Below the pieces are notes generated by a model. The model saw only the letters and a program-made list of their open reading frames with translations. It had not been told where the DNA came from and made no database searches. 64,000 nucleotides of DNA from the NCBI GenBank assembly GCA_007121555.1, contig SKKH01000044.1:1-64000 (forward strand). Direction: 5' to 3'. The position numbers and the translations under genes were made by a program. This document shows, piece by piece, positions 16,480 to 24,853 of the stretch (positions within the stretch are counted from its first letter, which is position 1; each line of letters begins with the position of its first letter). The DNA is from Gemmatimonadota bacterium (GTDB lineage Bacteria; Gemmatimonadota; Gemmatimonadetes; Longimicrobiales; Gaopeijiaceae).

Positions 16480-17520
16480 ATGGCTCAGATCCACCTTCCT
16501 CCCGGCTGGCGCGATCCCGACCGAGAGGTGACGCCACCCTCGGTCTACTGGAATCGAAGACGCTTCGTCCGGGCCGCCGGCCTGGTCCTGGGTGGACTCG
16601 GAGCTGCAGGTCCCCTGGCGGCCGGCCTCTCCGGCTGCCAGACCAACGGGGGTAACGCCGGCGCCCAGGGCTCGGACTCGGACGACGATCCGCTCGCCAC
16701 CATCCCGGACACGCCGACTCGAGATCTCTACCCTGGCACCCGGGACGGTCGCTTCCAGCCAGGACGCCCGCTCACGGATCGACGGGTGGCCGCCACCCAC
16801 AACAACTTCTACGAGTTCCTCACCGACAAGGCCGGGGTGTGGCGGAACGTGGGCCCCTTCGAAGCACGTCCATGGACTCTCGAGGTCTCGGGCGAGGTCG
16901 AGAATCCGGGCGTGTTCGATGTAGCCGACCTGGAGCGGGAGATCGGTCTCGAGGAACGCGTCCATCGATTCCGCTGTGTGGAGGCCTGGGCCATGACCGT
17001 GCCCTGGACGGGCTTCCCCCTCTACAAGCTCCTGGACAAGGTCCAACCCCTTTCGTCGGGGCGCTACGTCCGTTTCATCTCGTTCCTCAGACCGGAGCAG
17101 GCCGTGGGCCAACGGACCCAGGACTGGTACCCCTGGCCCTACTATGAGGCTCTCCGCATGGACGAGGCTCGCAACGAATTGACCCTCGTGGCCACCGGGA
17201 TCTTCGGCGAGCCCCTCCCCAAGCAGCACGGGGCCCCTGTGCGGATGGTCCTCCCCTGGAAATACGGATACAAGAGCCCCAAGAGCATCGTCAGGATCGA
17301 CATCACCCGGGAGCGACCGTCCACCCTCTGGAGTGACCTCCAGCCCCGGGAATACGGATTCTACTCGAATGTGAATCCAGCCGTCCCGCACCCCCGGTGG
17401 TCCCAGGAGTCCGAGGAGCTCATCGGAGAGGACCGACGGGTGCCCACCCAGGTCTTCAACGGCTACGGGGAGTGGGTGGCGCACCTCTACGACGACGATA
17501 TCATGTCCCGGATCTCCTGA
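16480..17520 (+). CDS. msrP: Protein-methionine-sulfoxide reductase catalytic subunit MsrP (YedY), Tat-exported
   Basis: A 346-residue molybdopterin enzyme of the sulfite-oxidase fold that repairs oxidised methionines in the cell envelope. The Tat signal carries NRRRFVRAAG at residues 25-34. The Mo-binding cysteine is C166 in HRFRCVEAWAMTVPWTGFPL; other family segments are FISFLRPEQA and MVLPWKYGYKSPKSIVRID. The Tat hydrophobic stretch ends in LSGC (residues 50-53), a lipobox, so the enzyme is probably a membrane-anchored lipoprotein rather than a soluble one. The haem partner gene msrQ is not adjacent. Converges with the thioesterase gene, overlapping it by 20 bases. Confidence 0.92.
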   Translation: MAQIHLPPGWRDPDREVTPPSVYWNRRRFVRAAGLVLGGLGAAGPLAAGLSGCQTNGGNAGAQGSDSDDDPLATIPDTPTRDLYPGTRDGRFQPGRPLTDRRVAATHNNFYEFLTDKAGVWRNVGPFEARPWTLEVSGEVENPGVFDVADLEREIGLEERVHRFRCVEAWAMTVPWTGFPLYKLLDKVQPLSSGRYVRFISFLRPEQAVGQRTQDWYPWPYYEALRMDEARNELTLVATGIFGEPLPKQHGAPVRMVLPWKYGYKSPKSIVRIDITRERPSTLWSDLQPREYGFYSNVNPAVPHPRWSQESEELIGEDRRVPTQVFNGYGEWVAHLYDDDIMSRIS

Positions 17521-17971
17521 CGGGTAGAGGACGCCCTTCGAACGCCTCGATCCGGTCTCGAAGATCATCGGAGAGTGGGATGGAGCGACCGGCCTCGTAG
17601 TCGTACATGACCTGCGTCGTCCATCCTGAGGCCAGGATGTCGCCCCTTCCGGAATGGAGTTGGTACTCCAGCTCGAAGTGTTTGCGGCCGATGAAGGTGG
17701 CTCGCACCCCCACGCGCAGGGAGTCGGGATACAGGACCCGGTTCCGGTAGCGCACCCGCACCTCCGCCAGGATGTAGTCCACCTCCTCCACGCTGTGCCG
17801 TCCGGTCACCTGCTCCCAATAGGCCCACCTGGCCTCCTCCATGTAGATGAGAATCTGCGAGTGATGGGCGTGGCCGCCCACGTCGATGTCACGAAATCGG
17901 ACAGGCACCTCCGCCTCGAACCGGAAGTCTCGGTCCTCGTTTCCTTCCCTTCCGTTCTGATCATGGGACAT
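17501..17971 (-). CDS. Hotdog-fold acyl-CoA thioesterase (4HBT/YbgC-like)
   Basis: A 156-residue cytoplasmic protein. The segment VRFRDIDVGGHAHHSQILIYMEEAR matches the 4-hydroxybenzoyl-CoA thioesterase/YbgC pattern (RxxDxDxxGHxxxxxYxxxxEEAR), with D28 as probable catalytic aspartate. The rest follows the hotdog layout, with VRYRNRVLYPDSLRV and IGRKHFELEYQL strands. The substrate cannot be told from sequence. The gene is divergent from the glycine-oxidase gene and its 3' end overlaps msrP on the other strand. A 12-base perfect palindrome (GCGAAATTTCGC) lies two bases before its ATG. Confidence 0.85.
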   Translation of the reverse strand: MSHDQNGREGNEDRDFRFEAEVPVRFRDIDVGGHAHHSQILIYMEEARWAYWEQVTGRHSVEEVDYILAEVRVRYRNRVLYPDSLRVGVRATFIGRKHFELEYQLHSGRGDILASGWTTQVMYDYEAGRSIPLSDDLRDRIEAFEGRPLPVRRSGT

Positions 17972-18069
17972 GGCGAAATTTCGCTCCCGTGGTGTAACAT
18001 GAGGAGTGCGTAGGCTCGCCGGCTACGATGATGGCGGGCCACACCGATGAATCCAGAACATCGAGGATC

Positions 18070-19218
18070 ATGCCGAGGAATCGCAACGGCGCCGAAGTTA
18101 TTGTCGTAGGCGGGGGGGCCATCGGCTTGGCCATCGCCAGGGAGGTCAGGGCCCGAGGTCGAACGGTTCTCGTTCTGGAGAGCGGACGGGCTGGATCGGG
18201 AGCGTCCTGGGCGGCAGCTGGAATGCTCTCGCCCCTCGGCGAGGCCCTGGATCCAGGACCCTTTCTGTCGTTCGGTCTCGAGAGTCTCGCGCTCTGGCCC
18301 TCCCTGGCCCAGGATCTGGAAGAGGAATCCGGCGTCGCCGTGGAGCTCCGGAGGTCCGGCAAGCTCAGGGTGGCCTTCACCGAACCCGAACGGCTCAGGC
18401 TCCACCGACGGCTGGAGTGGGCCCGGGAGCAGGGCGTACCCGCCCGATGGATGGAACCGGCCGAAGTGACCCGGGCGGTCACAGGGATCGGGCCCTCCGC
18501 GCTGGGCGGACTCCTCCTCGAAGACGACTACCGCGTGGACAACCGAGCCCTTTCGCAAGCCCTTCTCGCGAGCGCGCGTAAGAAAGGAGCCGAGATCCGG
18601 GAGACGGAACGGGTCCGGGGAGTCCAGATCGATGCCGGGAGGTGTACCGGACTCTATCTGGAAGATGGGACGACCCTGGAGGCGGGTTGCGTCGTCCTGG
18701 CGGCGGGTGCCTGGAGCGGTCGGATTCAGGGGCTTCCCGTCGCGGTCCCCGTGCGGCCCGTCCGCGGTGAGATGGTCGCCCTTCGACCCGCCGAGACTCC
18801 TCCCTCCCTCATCCTGGAATCGGAGTCGGCCTACCTGGTACCCAGGGACGACGGCCGCCTCCTGGCCGGAGCGACCGAGGATGAGGTGGGATTCGAACCC
18901 GGGCCCTCCGCCAGTGGGGTCCACTCGGTCCTCACCGCAGCCATCGAGCTCATGCCGTCCCTGGCCGAGGCCAGGATCACGGAGACATGGAGCGGTTTTC
19001 GACCTGGATCCCCCGACGGGATGCCGATTCTGGGAGCCTACCCGGAGGTGGACGACCTCTTCCTGGCCACTGGCCATTACCGGAACGGGATCCTTCTGAC
19101 CCCAGCTACGGCGCAATCGCTGGCAGATTTGATCGACGGGGTGGAACCTGGACTACTCCCCCCGGAGTTTAACCCGGGAAGGGTCTTCGCCTCGGCGGCG
19201 GATTCCATCCCGGCGTGA
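18070..19218 (+). CDS. thiO: FAD-dependent glycine oxidase ThiO-like (DAO family)
   Basis: A 382-residue flavoprotein of the D-amino-acid-oxidase family. The FAD-binding beta-alpha-beta motif is VIVVGGGAIGLAIAREVRAR near the start; ASWAAAGMLSP and RPVRGEMVALRP are ThiO-like, and the C-terminus has the second FAD contact WSGFRPGSPDGMPILG and TGHYRNGILLTPATAQ. ThiO oxidises glycine to iminoacetate for the thiazole of thiamin; the closely related deaminating oxidases cannot be excluded because no other thi gene is near. The ATG at 18070 is preferred to one at 18028 because a GAGG precedes it and the extra 14 residues lack family similarity. Confidence 0.8.
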   Translation: MPRNRNGAEVIVVGGGAIGLAIAREVRARGRTVLVLESGRAGSGASWAAAGMLSPLGEALDPGPFLSFGLESLALWPSLAQDLEEESGVAVELRRSGKLRVAFTEPERLRLHRRLEWAREQGVPARWMEPAEVTRAVTGIGPSALGGLLLEDDYRVDNRALSQALLASARKKGAEIRETERVRGVQIDAGRCTGLYLEDGTTLEAGCVVLAAGAWSGRIQGLPVAVPVRPVRGEMVALRPAETPPSLILESESAYLVPRDDGRLLAGATEDEVGFEPGPSASGVHSVLTAAIELMPSLAEARITETWSGFRPGSPDGMPILGAYPEVDDLFLATGHYRNGILLTPATAQSLADLIDGVEPGLLPPEFNPGRVFASAADSIPA

Positions 19219-19345
19219 GGAGAATGAATCCGTATTCTTCCGGTCCGCCGATCCTCCTCCATCGCGAATCACACCTCGTGCTCGCTCACGCCGGTACGGC
19301 TCATGTTCCGGCATCCTCACCGACCTACGCAGACAGGACCCAACC

Positions 19346-19960
19346 ATGATGACCAATCTTTTCCTGACACTGGCTTCCACAGCCCTCCTCACCACCCCGG
19401 GAATGGCGGAAAACCCCACCCTCGCCGCGCCGGCGTCTCCACTGCTCAGTGTGGCCCAACCGGCATGCGAGCCCGTGGAGCGCATGCCTCTCGAAGGTCG
19501 AGCCAGCCCGTACGACTCGGTCGCTGTAGAAATCGGCCAGACCACGATCAAGGTCTGCTACGGTCGCCCCTCCGCACGCGACCGCACCATGATCGGTGGG
19601 GAGCACGTGCCCTTCGGTGAGTTCTGGCGGACGGGTGCAAACGAGCCCACCATTCTGCACACGACCGGGATGATCTCGTTGGGCGGCATGCACCTGGACG
19701 CCGGGTCCTACGCGATCTACACGGTGCCTGGAGCGGAGAGCTGGGAGGTCTTCCTGAGTGAGTCCACGGACCACTGGGGAATCCCCATCGATGAGGACGT
19801 GCGGGCCCAGGAAGTGGGATCGGTCACGGTCCCGCGGGAGGAGCCCGCCGATCACGTGGAGACCCTGACCCTCAGCTTCGCTCCAGTGGACGGCAACGCC
19901 ACCGAGCTCGTACTGGAGTGGGAGACCTTCCGGATCCGTGTCCCGGTGGAAGCCCACTGA
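19346..19960 (+). CDS. Exported DUF2911 family protein
   Basis: A 204-residue protein with a signal peptide (MMTNLFLTLASTALLTTPGM, cleavage near residue 21 or 34). The mature part shows the DUF2911 pattern: QTTIKVCYGRPSARDRTMIG, then VPFGEFWRTGANEPTILHT and LDAGSYAIYTVPGAESWEV, a compact beta-sandwich of unknown function common in Bacteroidota and Gemmatimonadota. It ends LVLEWETFRIRVPVEAH, a typical last strand. The gene stands alone between thiO and the ABC ATPase. Met1 or Met2 could be the start. Confidence 0.85.
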   Translation: MMTNLFLTLASTALLTTPGMAENPTLAAPASPLLSVAQPACEPVERMPLEGRASPYDSVAVEIGQTTIKVCYGRPSARDRTMIGGEHVPFGEFWRTGANEPTILHTTGMISLGGMHLDAGSYAIYTVPGAESWEVFLSESTDHWGIPIDEDVRAQEVGSVTVPREEPADHVETLTLSFAPVDGNATELVLEWETFRIRVPVEAH

Positions 19961-20014
19961 CCAAGTAGCACGCCTTGGAACGGACGAGGGTCGGAGGCCG
20001 GGCGTCATGCCGCG

Positions 20015-20044
20015 TTGACACCCGGATCGGCCTCGGGTTACCCT
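20015..20044 (+). promoter_or_regulatory. Candidate promoter of the orphan ABC ATPase
   Basis: A perfect TTGACA at 20015-20020 and TACCCT at 20039-20044 are 18 bases apart, giving a start site near 20051, directly in front of the Fur-like palindrome. The -10 box is weak (three of six). Confidence 0.5.
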
Positions 20045-20057
20045 AGGGGAGAATTTA

Positions 20058-20074
20058 TTGAGATCGATTCTCAA
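20058..20074 (+). promoter_or_regulatory. Fur-box-like palindrome
   Basis: TTGAGATCGATTCTCAA is a near-perfect dyad. Its core TGAGATCGATTCTCA fits the 7-1-7 Fur consensus (TGATAATNATTATCA) at most positions when the common G/C variants are allowed. It covers the expected transcription start of the ABC ATPase gene, an ideal position for iron-dependent repression. Confidence 0.55.
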
Positions 20075-20091
20075 CCAGCGTCTCGGCGCTG

Positions 20092-21369
20092 GTGGTGACT
20101 CCGGCCCACGTCCAGTCCATGCCTGATTCCAATCCATCGACGGTCATTCAGCTCGAAGGCGTGACCCGGCGGTTCTGGCCTGGTCCCGTGACCGCGGTGG
20201 ATGATGTGTCTCTCGAGGTCCGAAAGGGTGAGATCATGACCCTTCTGGGCCCCTCGGGCTGCGGAAAGACCACGACGCTTCGACTCATTGCAGGGTTTGA
20301 GGTCCCGGACGAAGGATCGATCCGGATCGGGGACACCGAGGTGGCCGGCGCCAAAGCCTGGGCTCCACCGGAGCGTCGGGGGGTGGGTATGGTGTTCCAG
20401 GACTACGCCCTCTTCCCCCACCTCACCGTGGGGGAGAATGTGATGTTCGGACTGGACCGCACCCCCCGCCGGCAGCGGGCGGGTCGAGCCCGGGAGGTCC
20501 TCAAGATCCTGGACCTGGAAGCCTTCTTCCATCGATATCCCCATGAGCTCTCCGGCGGGCAGCAACAACGGGTCGCCCTGGCCCGGGCGCTGGCCCCCGA
20601 CCCTCTCCTCCTGCTCATGGACGAACCCTTCTCCAACCTGGACGCTCACCTTCGCGACCAGGTCCGCGACGAGGTAGTGGGAATCCTGAGGAATGCCGGG
20701 GTCACCTGCATCCTGGTCAGTCACGACCAGCGGGATGCTCTGGCGATCTCGGACCGGGTCGCAGTCATGAACCGGGGGAAGGTGGAGCAAGTGGGCTCCC
20801 CCCGGGAGATCTACAAGCACCCGGAGTCGGTCTTCGTGGCCACCTTCGTGGGCCGAACGAATCTCCTCCAGGGTCGAGTCCAGAACGAGGACGGGTGTGT
20901 GCTGACGGACTTCGGTTCCTTCTGCCGGGTGGACCGGCTGGGGATGCCGAACGGTTCACAGGTAGTCGTGTCGGTCCGGCCCGATGGATTCGAAACCTGT
21001 GCCGAAGGGGCCCTCTGCGGCTCAATCCTCTCGACCACCTACACCGGGGCACAGATCGAGGCGGAGGTCGAATTTCCTTCGGCTCTGGGGGGCACGCGAA
21101 AGCTCGTGGTGCACCTTCCACCCTCCCGCCACTACGAGGTAGGGGAGTCGATCAGCTTCCGGCTCGTGCCCGAATTCGCCTCCGTCGTGCGCAACGCCTG
21201 CCAGACGCTTGGGTTCACCTCGCCCGTGGTCGAGCCCCCACAGGCGTCTGGACGCGACGGGAGTCGACCCGGCTCCGACCCCGGCCCCGCGCTGGAGGTG
21301 GACGAGACCCCGCCCGGGGTGGTGTCGGCCTCACCTGCCGGCGCCCTGGCCAGAGAGCTCGAGGGGTGA
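20092..21369 (+). CDS. ABC transporter ATP-binding protein, FbpC/CysA/PotA type with TOBE domain
   Basis: A 425-residue ATPase. Walker A is LLGPSGCGKTTTLRLIAGF, the Q-loop MVFQDYALFPHLTVGENV, the signature LSGGQQQRVALARALA, Walker B LLLLMDEPFSNLDAHL and the H-loop VSHDQRDAL. Residues from about 250 on form the C-terminal TOBE-type regulatory domain (SVRPDGFETC), and the last 60 residues are low complexity. This subfamily drives import of Fe3+, sulfate, polyamines or similar. No permease or binding-protein gene is next to it. The Fur-like site upstream argues for iron. The start is a GTG at 20092; an ATG at 20119 is an alternative and neither has a clear ribosome site. Confidence 0.88.
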   Translation: MVTPAHVQSMPDSNPSTVIQLEGVTRRFWPGPVTAVDDVSLEVRKGEIMTLLGPSGCGKTTTLRLIAGFEVPDEGSIRIGDTEVAGAKAWAPPERRGVGMVFQDYALFPHLTVGENVMFGLDRTPRRQRAGRAREVLKILDLEAFFHRYPHELSGGQQQRVALARALAPDPLLLLMDEPFSNLDAHLRDQVRDEVVGILRNAGVTCILVSHDQRDALAISDRVAVMNRGKVEQVGSPREIYKHPESVFVATFVGRTNLLQGRVQNEDGCVLTDFGSFCRVDRLGMPNGSQVVVSVRPDGFETCAEGALCGSILSTTYTGAQIEAEVEFPSALGGTRKLVVHLPPSRHYEVGESISFRLVPEFASVVRNACQTLGFTSPVVEPPQASGRDGSRPGSDPGPALEVDETPPGVVSASPAGALARELEG

Positions 21370-21476
21370 GTTCGGACTGCTGACCACCGGAGCGAAAGTC
21401 CGTCCCTCCTTCCCTTCCCTTGAACGCCTGGCGGCCTTGGGTGGAACCCTGTGTCGTGGATGGAGGGACGTGCGAG

Positions 21477-21551
21477 TGGGCGCTACTGGATTCGAACCAG
21501 TGACCTCTTGCTTGTAAGGCAAGCGCTCTAAACCAACTGAGCTAAGCGCCC
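21477..21551 (-). tRNA. tRNA-Val (anticodon TAC)
   Basis: A 75-base cloverleaf on the minus strand. The acceptor stem GGGCGC(T) pairs with (A)GCGCCC, followed by discriminator A; the D arm is GCTCAGTTGGTTTAGAGC, the anticodon stem-loop CTTGC-CTTACAA-GCAAG with anticodon TAC reading GUA, and the T arm has GGTTCGAATCC. CCA is not encoded. It stands alone between the ABC ATPase and the carboxypeptidase gene. Confidence 0.95.
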
Positions 21552-21597
21552 GGAATCCGGCCGAGGGAAGCTGTCCAGTAAGGACACCGCGACTGGA

Positions 21598-21636
21598 AGG
21601 GGCCGGCAGGCCTCTAAGGTAATCCCACCGGCCCCT
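21598..21636 (-). terminator. Possible terminator of the carboxypeptidase gene
   Basis: AGGGGCCGG at 21598-21606 pairs with CCGGCCCCT at 21628-21636 across a 21-base loop, about 100 bases after the carboxypeptidase stop. No U-run follows, so factor-independent termination is uncertain. Confidence 0.3.
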
Positions 21637-21734
21637 CCTGTGAATCGCTGGGCATGGGGGCTCGGGCGGTCGCGAGCTCCAGCACCGCCCCCCCTGCCGG
21701 GACTCGTCCGGATCCCGCTGCAGCCCGTCCCCTC

Positions 21735-23312
21735 CTATCTCTGGAGGGCGTCCCGGTAGAACTGAACCGCATCCTCCTTCATTTTGACCAGATCCGGCAT
21801 GTGAATGTACATCATGTGTCCGGACTCGTAGTACTCGATCCGGATGTTCTCGCGAATCGAGGGATCGAGCTGCATGTTCGCCACGGTATAGTCCATGGCG
21901 AAGTAGGGGGTGGCCAGATCGTAGTACCCGCTCTGAACCATGACCTGGAGATACGGATTCACCGACATGGCCCGGCGCAGATCCTCGGCCACGTTGAGAT
22001 AGCGGTTCTCCACGTTCGAGTAGTCCCAGGGCTGGGCCTGACCCCGGATGAAGTACTCCAGGTTGTTGTTCAGCTCGAGTTCCCTGCGAAAGTAGTCGTT
22101 CACGGTTCCCGTGAAGGGGCCCATGATCGCACCGTCATAGGAAGCGTCGAACTCGTATCCCTGCCCTACCGCGTCGCGGTCCAGTCCCACGAAGCGCCCG
22201 TCGAGGCGCCCCACGGTACGACGCTCGTCCCGTCTCAGCTCCTTGGCGAAAAGCTGGGTGGTGAGACGGAGGTTGGCCTGCTCCACGAAGTCCGTGGACA
22301 GCCCGGTGTAGCGGGCGGCTCGGGCCGCTACGTCCCGGCGTTCCTCCTCCGGAAGCAGATCGCCGTACATGAGCGCCCGGGTGTAGTCGTTCAGGACGAA
22401 CTCCTCCACCTCGGCGAGAAACTCCTCCAGCTCCAGCGACTGAAGCCCAGGCTCGAGTCGTTCGTGGTACCACGCCGTGGCCGCAAAGCTGGGAAGAAAG
22501 AGGATGGCCGGGAGGTCGTTCCCCACGGCGGGGCGGAGGGTCTGGAAGTTCAGAACGGCTGAAACCAGGATCACTCCGTTCAGGTGCATACCCCGGGTCT
22601 GGAGGTGGTTCGCCATCCCCGACACCCGGGTGGTCCCGTAGCTTTCCCCCGCTAGAAACTTGGGGGAGGCCCACCGCTCGTATTCGCTTACGAAGAGACG
22701 CACCCACTCCGAGAGGTACTCCACATCCTGGGTGTACCCCAGGAATTCCCGCACGTCCTGCCCCACCGCGGCCCGACTGTAGCCGGTGTTCACCGGATCG
22801 ACGAACACCAGGTCGGTCTCGTCCAACCATGTGTATTCATTATCGACGAGTTCGAACGGGGGTGGGTGGGGGTCGTCCGTCCGGAACCGGGTGTCCACTC
22901 CCGGATCCCGCATGAGGACCCGCCGGGGTCCCAGCCCCAGGTGAAGCCAGACCGAAGCGGCTCCAGGCCCTCCGTTGAACATGAAGGTGATGGGACGGTC
23001 AGCGGGGTCCTCGACTCCATCACGCTGATAGTAGGTGAAGTGGATGTTGGCCAGATGCACGCCCACGTCGTCGTGGAGAGGCAGATACCCGGTCGTCGCC
23101 GAGTAGGACAGGGTCTCACCGTTCACCTGGATCTGATGCCGGGTCGTCACGGGTGCCTGCTCGGGGACGCGCTCGGCCCGGACCTCTTCCACCGGAGGAG
23201 CCTCCTGGGCCCGGACATCCAGGGCCGACCCGATGGGAAGGATCAGAAGTCCGGCGATCAGGATCAGGCTGCGGCCCCGGGATGCAGGGCAGAAGGAAGG
23301 AGATGCATTCAT
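21735..23312 (-). CDS. Secreted serine carboxypeptidase, peptidase family S10
   Basis: A 525-residue alpha/beta-hydrolase. A signal peptide (SLILIAGLLILPIGSALDVRAQ) ends near residue 36. The S10 oxyanion-hole motif FMFNGGPGAASVWLHLG and the nucleophile elbow AGESYGTTRVSG (Ser in GESYG) are clear; the acid Asp is probably in GYYDLATPYFAMD and the His in YESGHMMYIH. Family S10 removes C-terminal residues, often at acidic pH. The gene is unlinked to a transport gene on its own but lies just downstream of the first SusC/SusD pair on the same strand, so it could feed that importer with amino acids or short peptides. Confidence 0.9.
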   Translation of the reverse strand: MNASPSFCPASRGRSLILIAGLLILPIGSALDVRAQEAPPVEEVRAERVPEQAPVTTRHQIQVNGETLSYSATTGYLPLHDDVGVHLANIHFTYYQRDGVEDPADRPITFMFNGGPGAASVWLHLGLGPRRVLMRDPGVDTRFRTDDPHPPPFELVDNEYTWLDETDLVFVDPVNTGYSRAAVGQDVREFLGYTQDVEYLSEWVRLFVSEYERWASPKFLAGESYGTTRVSGMANHLQTRGMHLNGVILVSAVLNFQTLRPAVGNDLPAILFLPSFAATAWYHERLEPGLQSLELEEFLAEVEEFVLNDYTRALMYGDLLPEEERRDVAARAARYTGLSTDFVEQANLRLTTQLFAKELRRDERRTVGRLDGRFVGLDRDAVGQGYEFDASYDGAIMGPFTGTVNDYFRRELELNNNLEYFIRGQAQPWDYSNVENRYLNVAEDLRRAMSVNPYLQVMVQSGYYDLATPYFAMDYTVANMQLDPSIRENIRIEYYESGHMMYIHMPDLVKMKEDAVQFYRDALQR

Positions 23313-23480
23313 GTCGGAACTCTCGGATGTGATTCGATCGGATGTGGTTCCGTCACCTGTGGACGTACCAGAACGACAGGAACCCCTGAGGACATGGGTC
23401 TTGCAAGCAGAACGGCGGGGCCGTCACAGGGACGTCCTCGCCGTTCAGGTCCAACTCCACTCTTTCGTTGCTCCGAGCCG

Positions 23481-23509
23481 GTCCCTCCCCTGAACTGAAG
23501 GGGAGGGAC
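23481..23509 (-). terminator. Ten-base-pair hairpin between susD and the carboxypeptidase gene
   Basis: GTCCCTCCCC pairs perfectly with GGGGAGGGAC over a nine-base loop (TGAACTGAA), 48 bases after the stop of the SusD gene. A second smaller hairpin (GGGCTT-CAG-AAGCCC) lies between it and the gene. There is no U-tract, so this is either a weak terminator or an mRNA 3'-end stabiliser. Confidence 0.4.
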
Positions 23510-23556
23510 ACGACCTGAAGCTGAAGGGCTTCAGAAGCCCTGCCGCGACCTCCCGA

Positions 23557-24780
23557 TCAGAAGTTCGGCAGATTGGGGTTCGAGAGATGCTCCTCTCGGG
23601 AGATGGGGACGCACGTCGCGCCCCATCCGTCGGGGAAGAGGCCCCAACGCCGCATGTCGATCATTCGGCGGGCCTCGAACCAGGTGCTGGCTCGCTTCTC
23701 CTCCTGGAAGGTCTCCATCGCGGCCGCCTCGGAGAGGTCGGTGGGAAGGGGCTCCAGGTCCCAATCGGCGCGCACCTGATTGACCAGGTTCATGGCCGCC
23801 TCGACCTGCCCCCGGCTCAGATGGACCTCGGCTTCAATGAGCCGGGCCTCCCGCCAGGAGCCGACGATCATGTTGCTGTTGTATGTGGGATACTTCATCT
23901 GGGCCCAGACCTGGGTCTCGGTGTCCGGTCCCACTCTTCCCTGATCCTGGGCGGGGGTCCGGGGGTCGTCGGACCCACGGAAGTCGGGATGCACCGAAGA
24001 CTCACCGCGGTCGTGATTATTCGACCAGAAGTAGGCGCGCTCCCCTGCGGAATCCCTGAAGTTGGCCTCCCAGACCATACCCTCGGGAACCAACTGGGCC
24101 GCCGCCAACGCCGCGTCCATGTCTCCCCGGTCCAGCTCGATGCGCGCCTGGATCAGGTTCGCCATTTGGGCAATGGAGTCCACCCCGGCGGCCTGTGCCG
24201 TCTGCCGTGCCTGACTCAGGTAACCTTCGGCCAGATTGAAGCTCTCGGAGCGGGGCACGGCCGGTCCAGCCTCGTAGGCCGCTTCGCAGTAGATCTCACC
24301 GAAGTCCGCGTAGGCCATCCCGGCGTAGAGCTGCATCATGGCCACCCGATCGTCGCTGGAGAAGTCGGCAACGACGTCCTCCATCTGACTGAGGGTTTCC
24401 AGAGCCGCACCCCGTGCGCGCTGCAGATCCCGCCACATGCGCCAGGGAATGTTGATGTGATCGGACTCGGAGGCGAGCTGGTCCAGGACTCCGTTCTTGT
24501 CGGCCTGGTGCCACGGGTCCCAGCTTCCGGAGGCCACCAGCTCATCGGCGATGAGGCCGGTGAACATGATCTGGCGGTTGTACGAAAAGTCGTAGTTATA
24601 GACGGCCCCGACCATCATCGCGGTCATGGAGGCGTCCGTGCCGAGGTCGCCCTCGGTGATGGAGGTGGGGTCGGTGGCATCGAAGTCGCAGGCACCCAGA
24701 CCGATGACGGCCATGAGGCCCAGCGCCCATCCGAGGCGGCTCCCGAGAGAGCCCCTGCGGGTACGGGTCGTACAGTGCAT
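23557..24780 (-). CDS. SusD/RagB family outer-membrane lipoprotein (pair 1)
   Basis: A 407-residue lipoprotein that would cap the neighbouring SusC channel and bind substrate at the cell surface. The signal peptide ends in the lipobox IGLGAC. The mature part is mostly helical with TPR-like stretches (EGYLSQARQTAQAAGVDSIA; REARLIEAEVHLSRGQVEAA), and the typical SusD end FQEEKRASTWFEARRMIDMRRWG followed by NPNLPNF is present. Two starts are plausible: 24780 (GAGGAG six bases before) and 24840 (GGAGG eight bases before, 14 bases after the SusC stop); 24780 gives the more usual signal peptide. At about 410 residues it is shorter than the 500-600 residues common in Bacteroidetes SusD. Confidence 0.85.
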   Translation of the reverse strand: MHCTTRTRRGSLGSRLGWALGLMAVIGLGACDFDATDPTSITEGDLGTDASMTAMMVGAVYNYDFSYNRQIMFTGLIADELVASGSWDPWHQADKNGVLDQLASESDHINIPWRMWRDLQRARGAALETLSQMEDVVADFSSDDRVAMMQLYAGMAYADFGEIYCEAAYEAGPAVPRSESFNLAEGYLSQARQTAQAAGVDSIAQMANLIQARIELDRGDMDAALAAAQLVPEGMVWEANFRDSAGERAYFWSNNHDRGESSVHPDFRGSDDPRTPAQDQGRVGPDTETQVWAQMKYPTYNSNMIVGSWREARLIEAEVHLSRGQVEAAMNLVNQVRADWDLEPLPTDLSEAAAMETFQEEKRASTWFEARRMIDMRRWGLFPDGWGATCVPISREEHLSNPNLPNF

Positions 24781-24853
24781 ATCCATCTCCTCAGACATGA
24801 GGTTCAAATCCGTTGTGTCGACGTGACGTAGGCGTTCCATGGGTACTCCCTCC

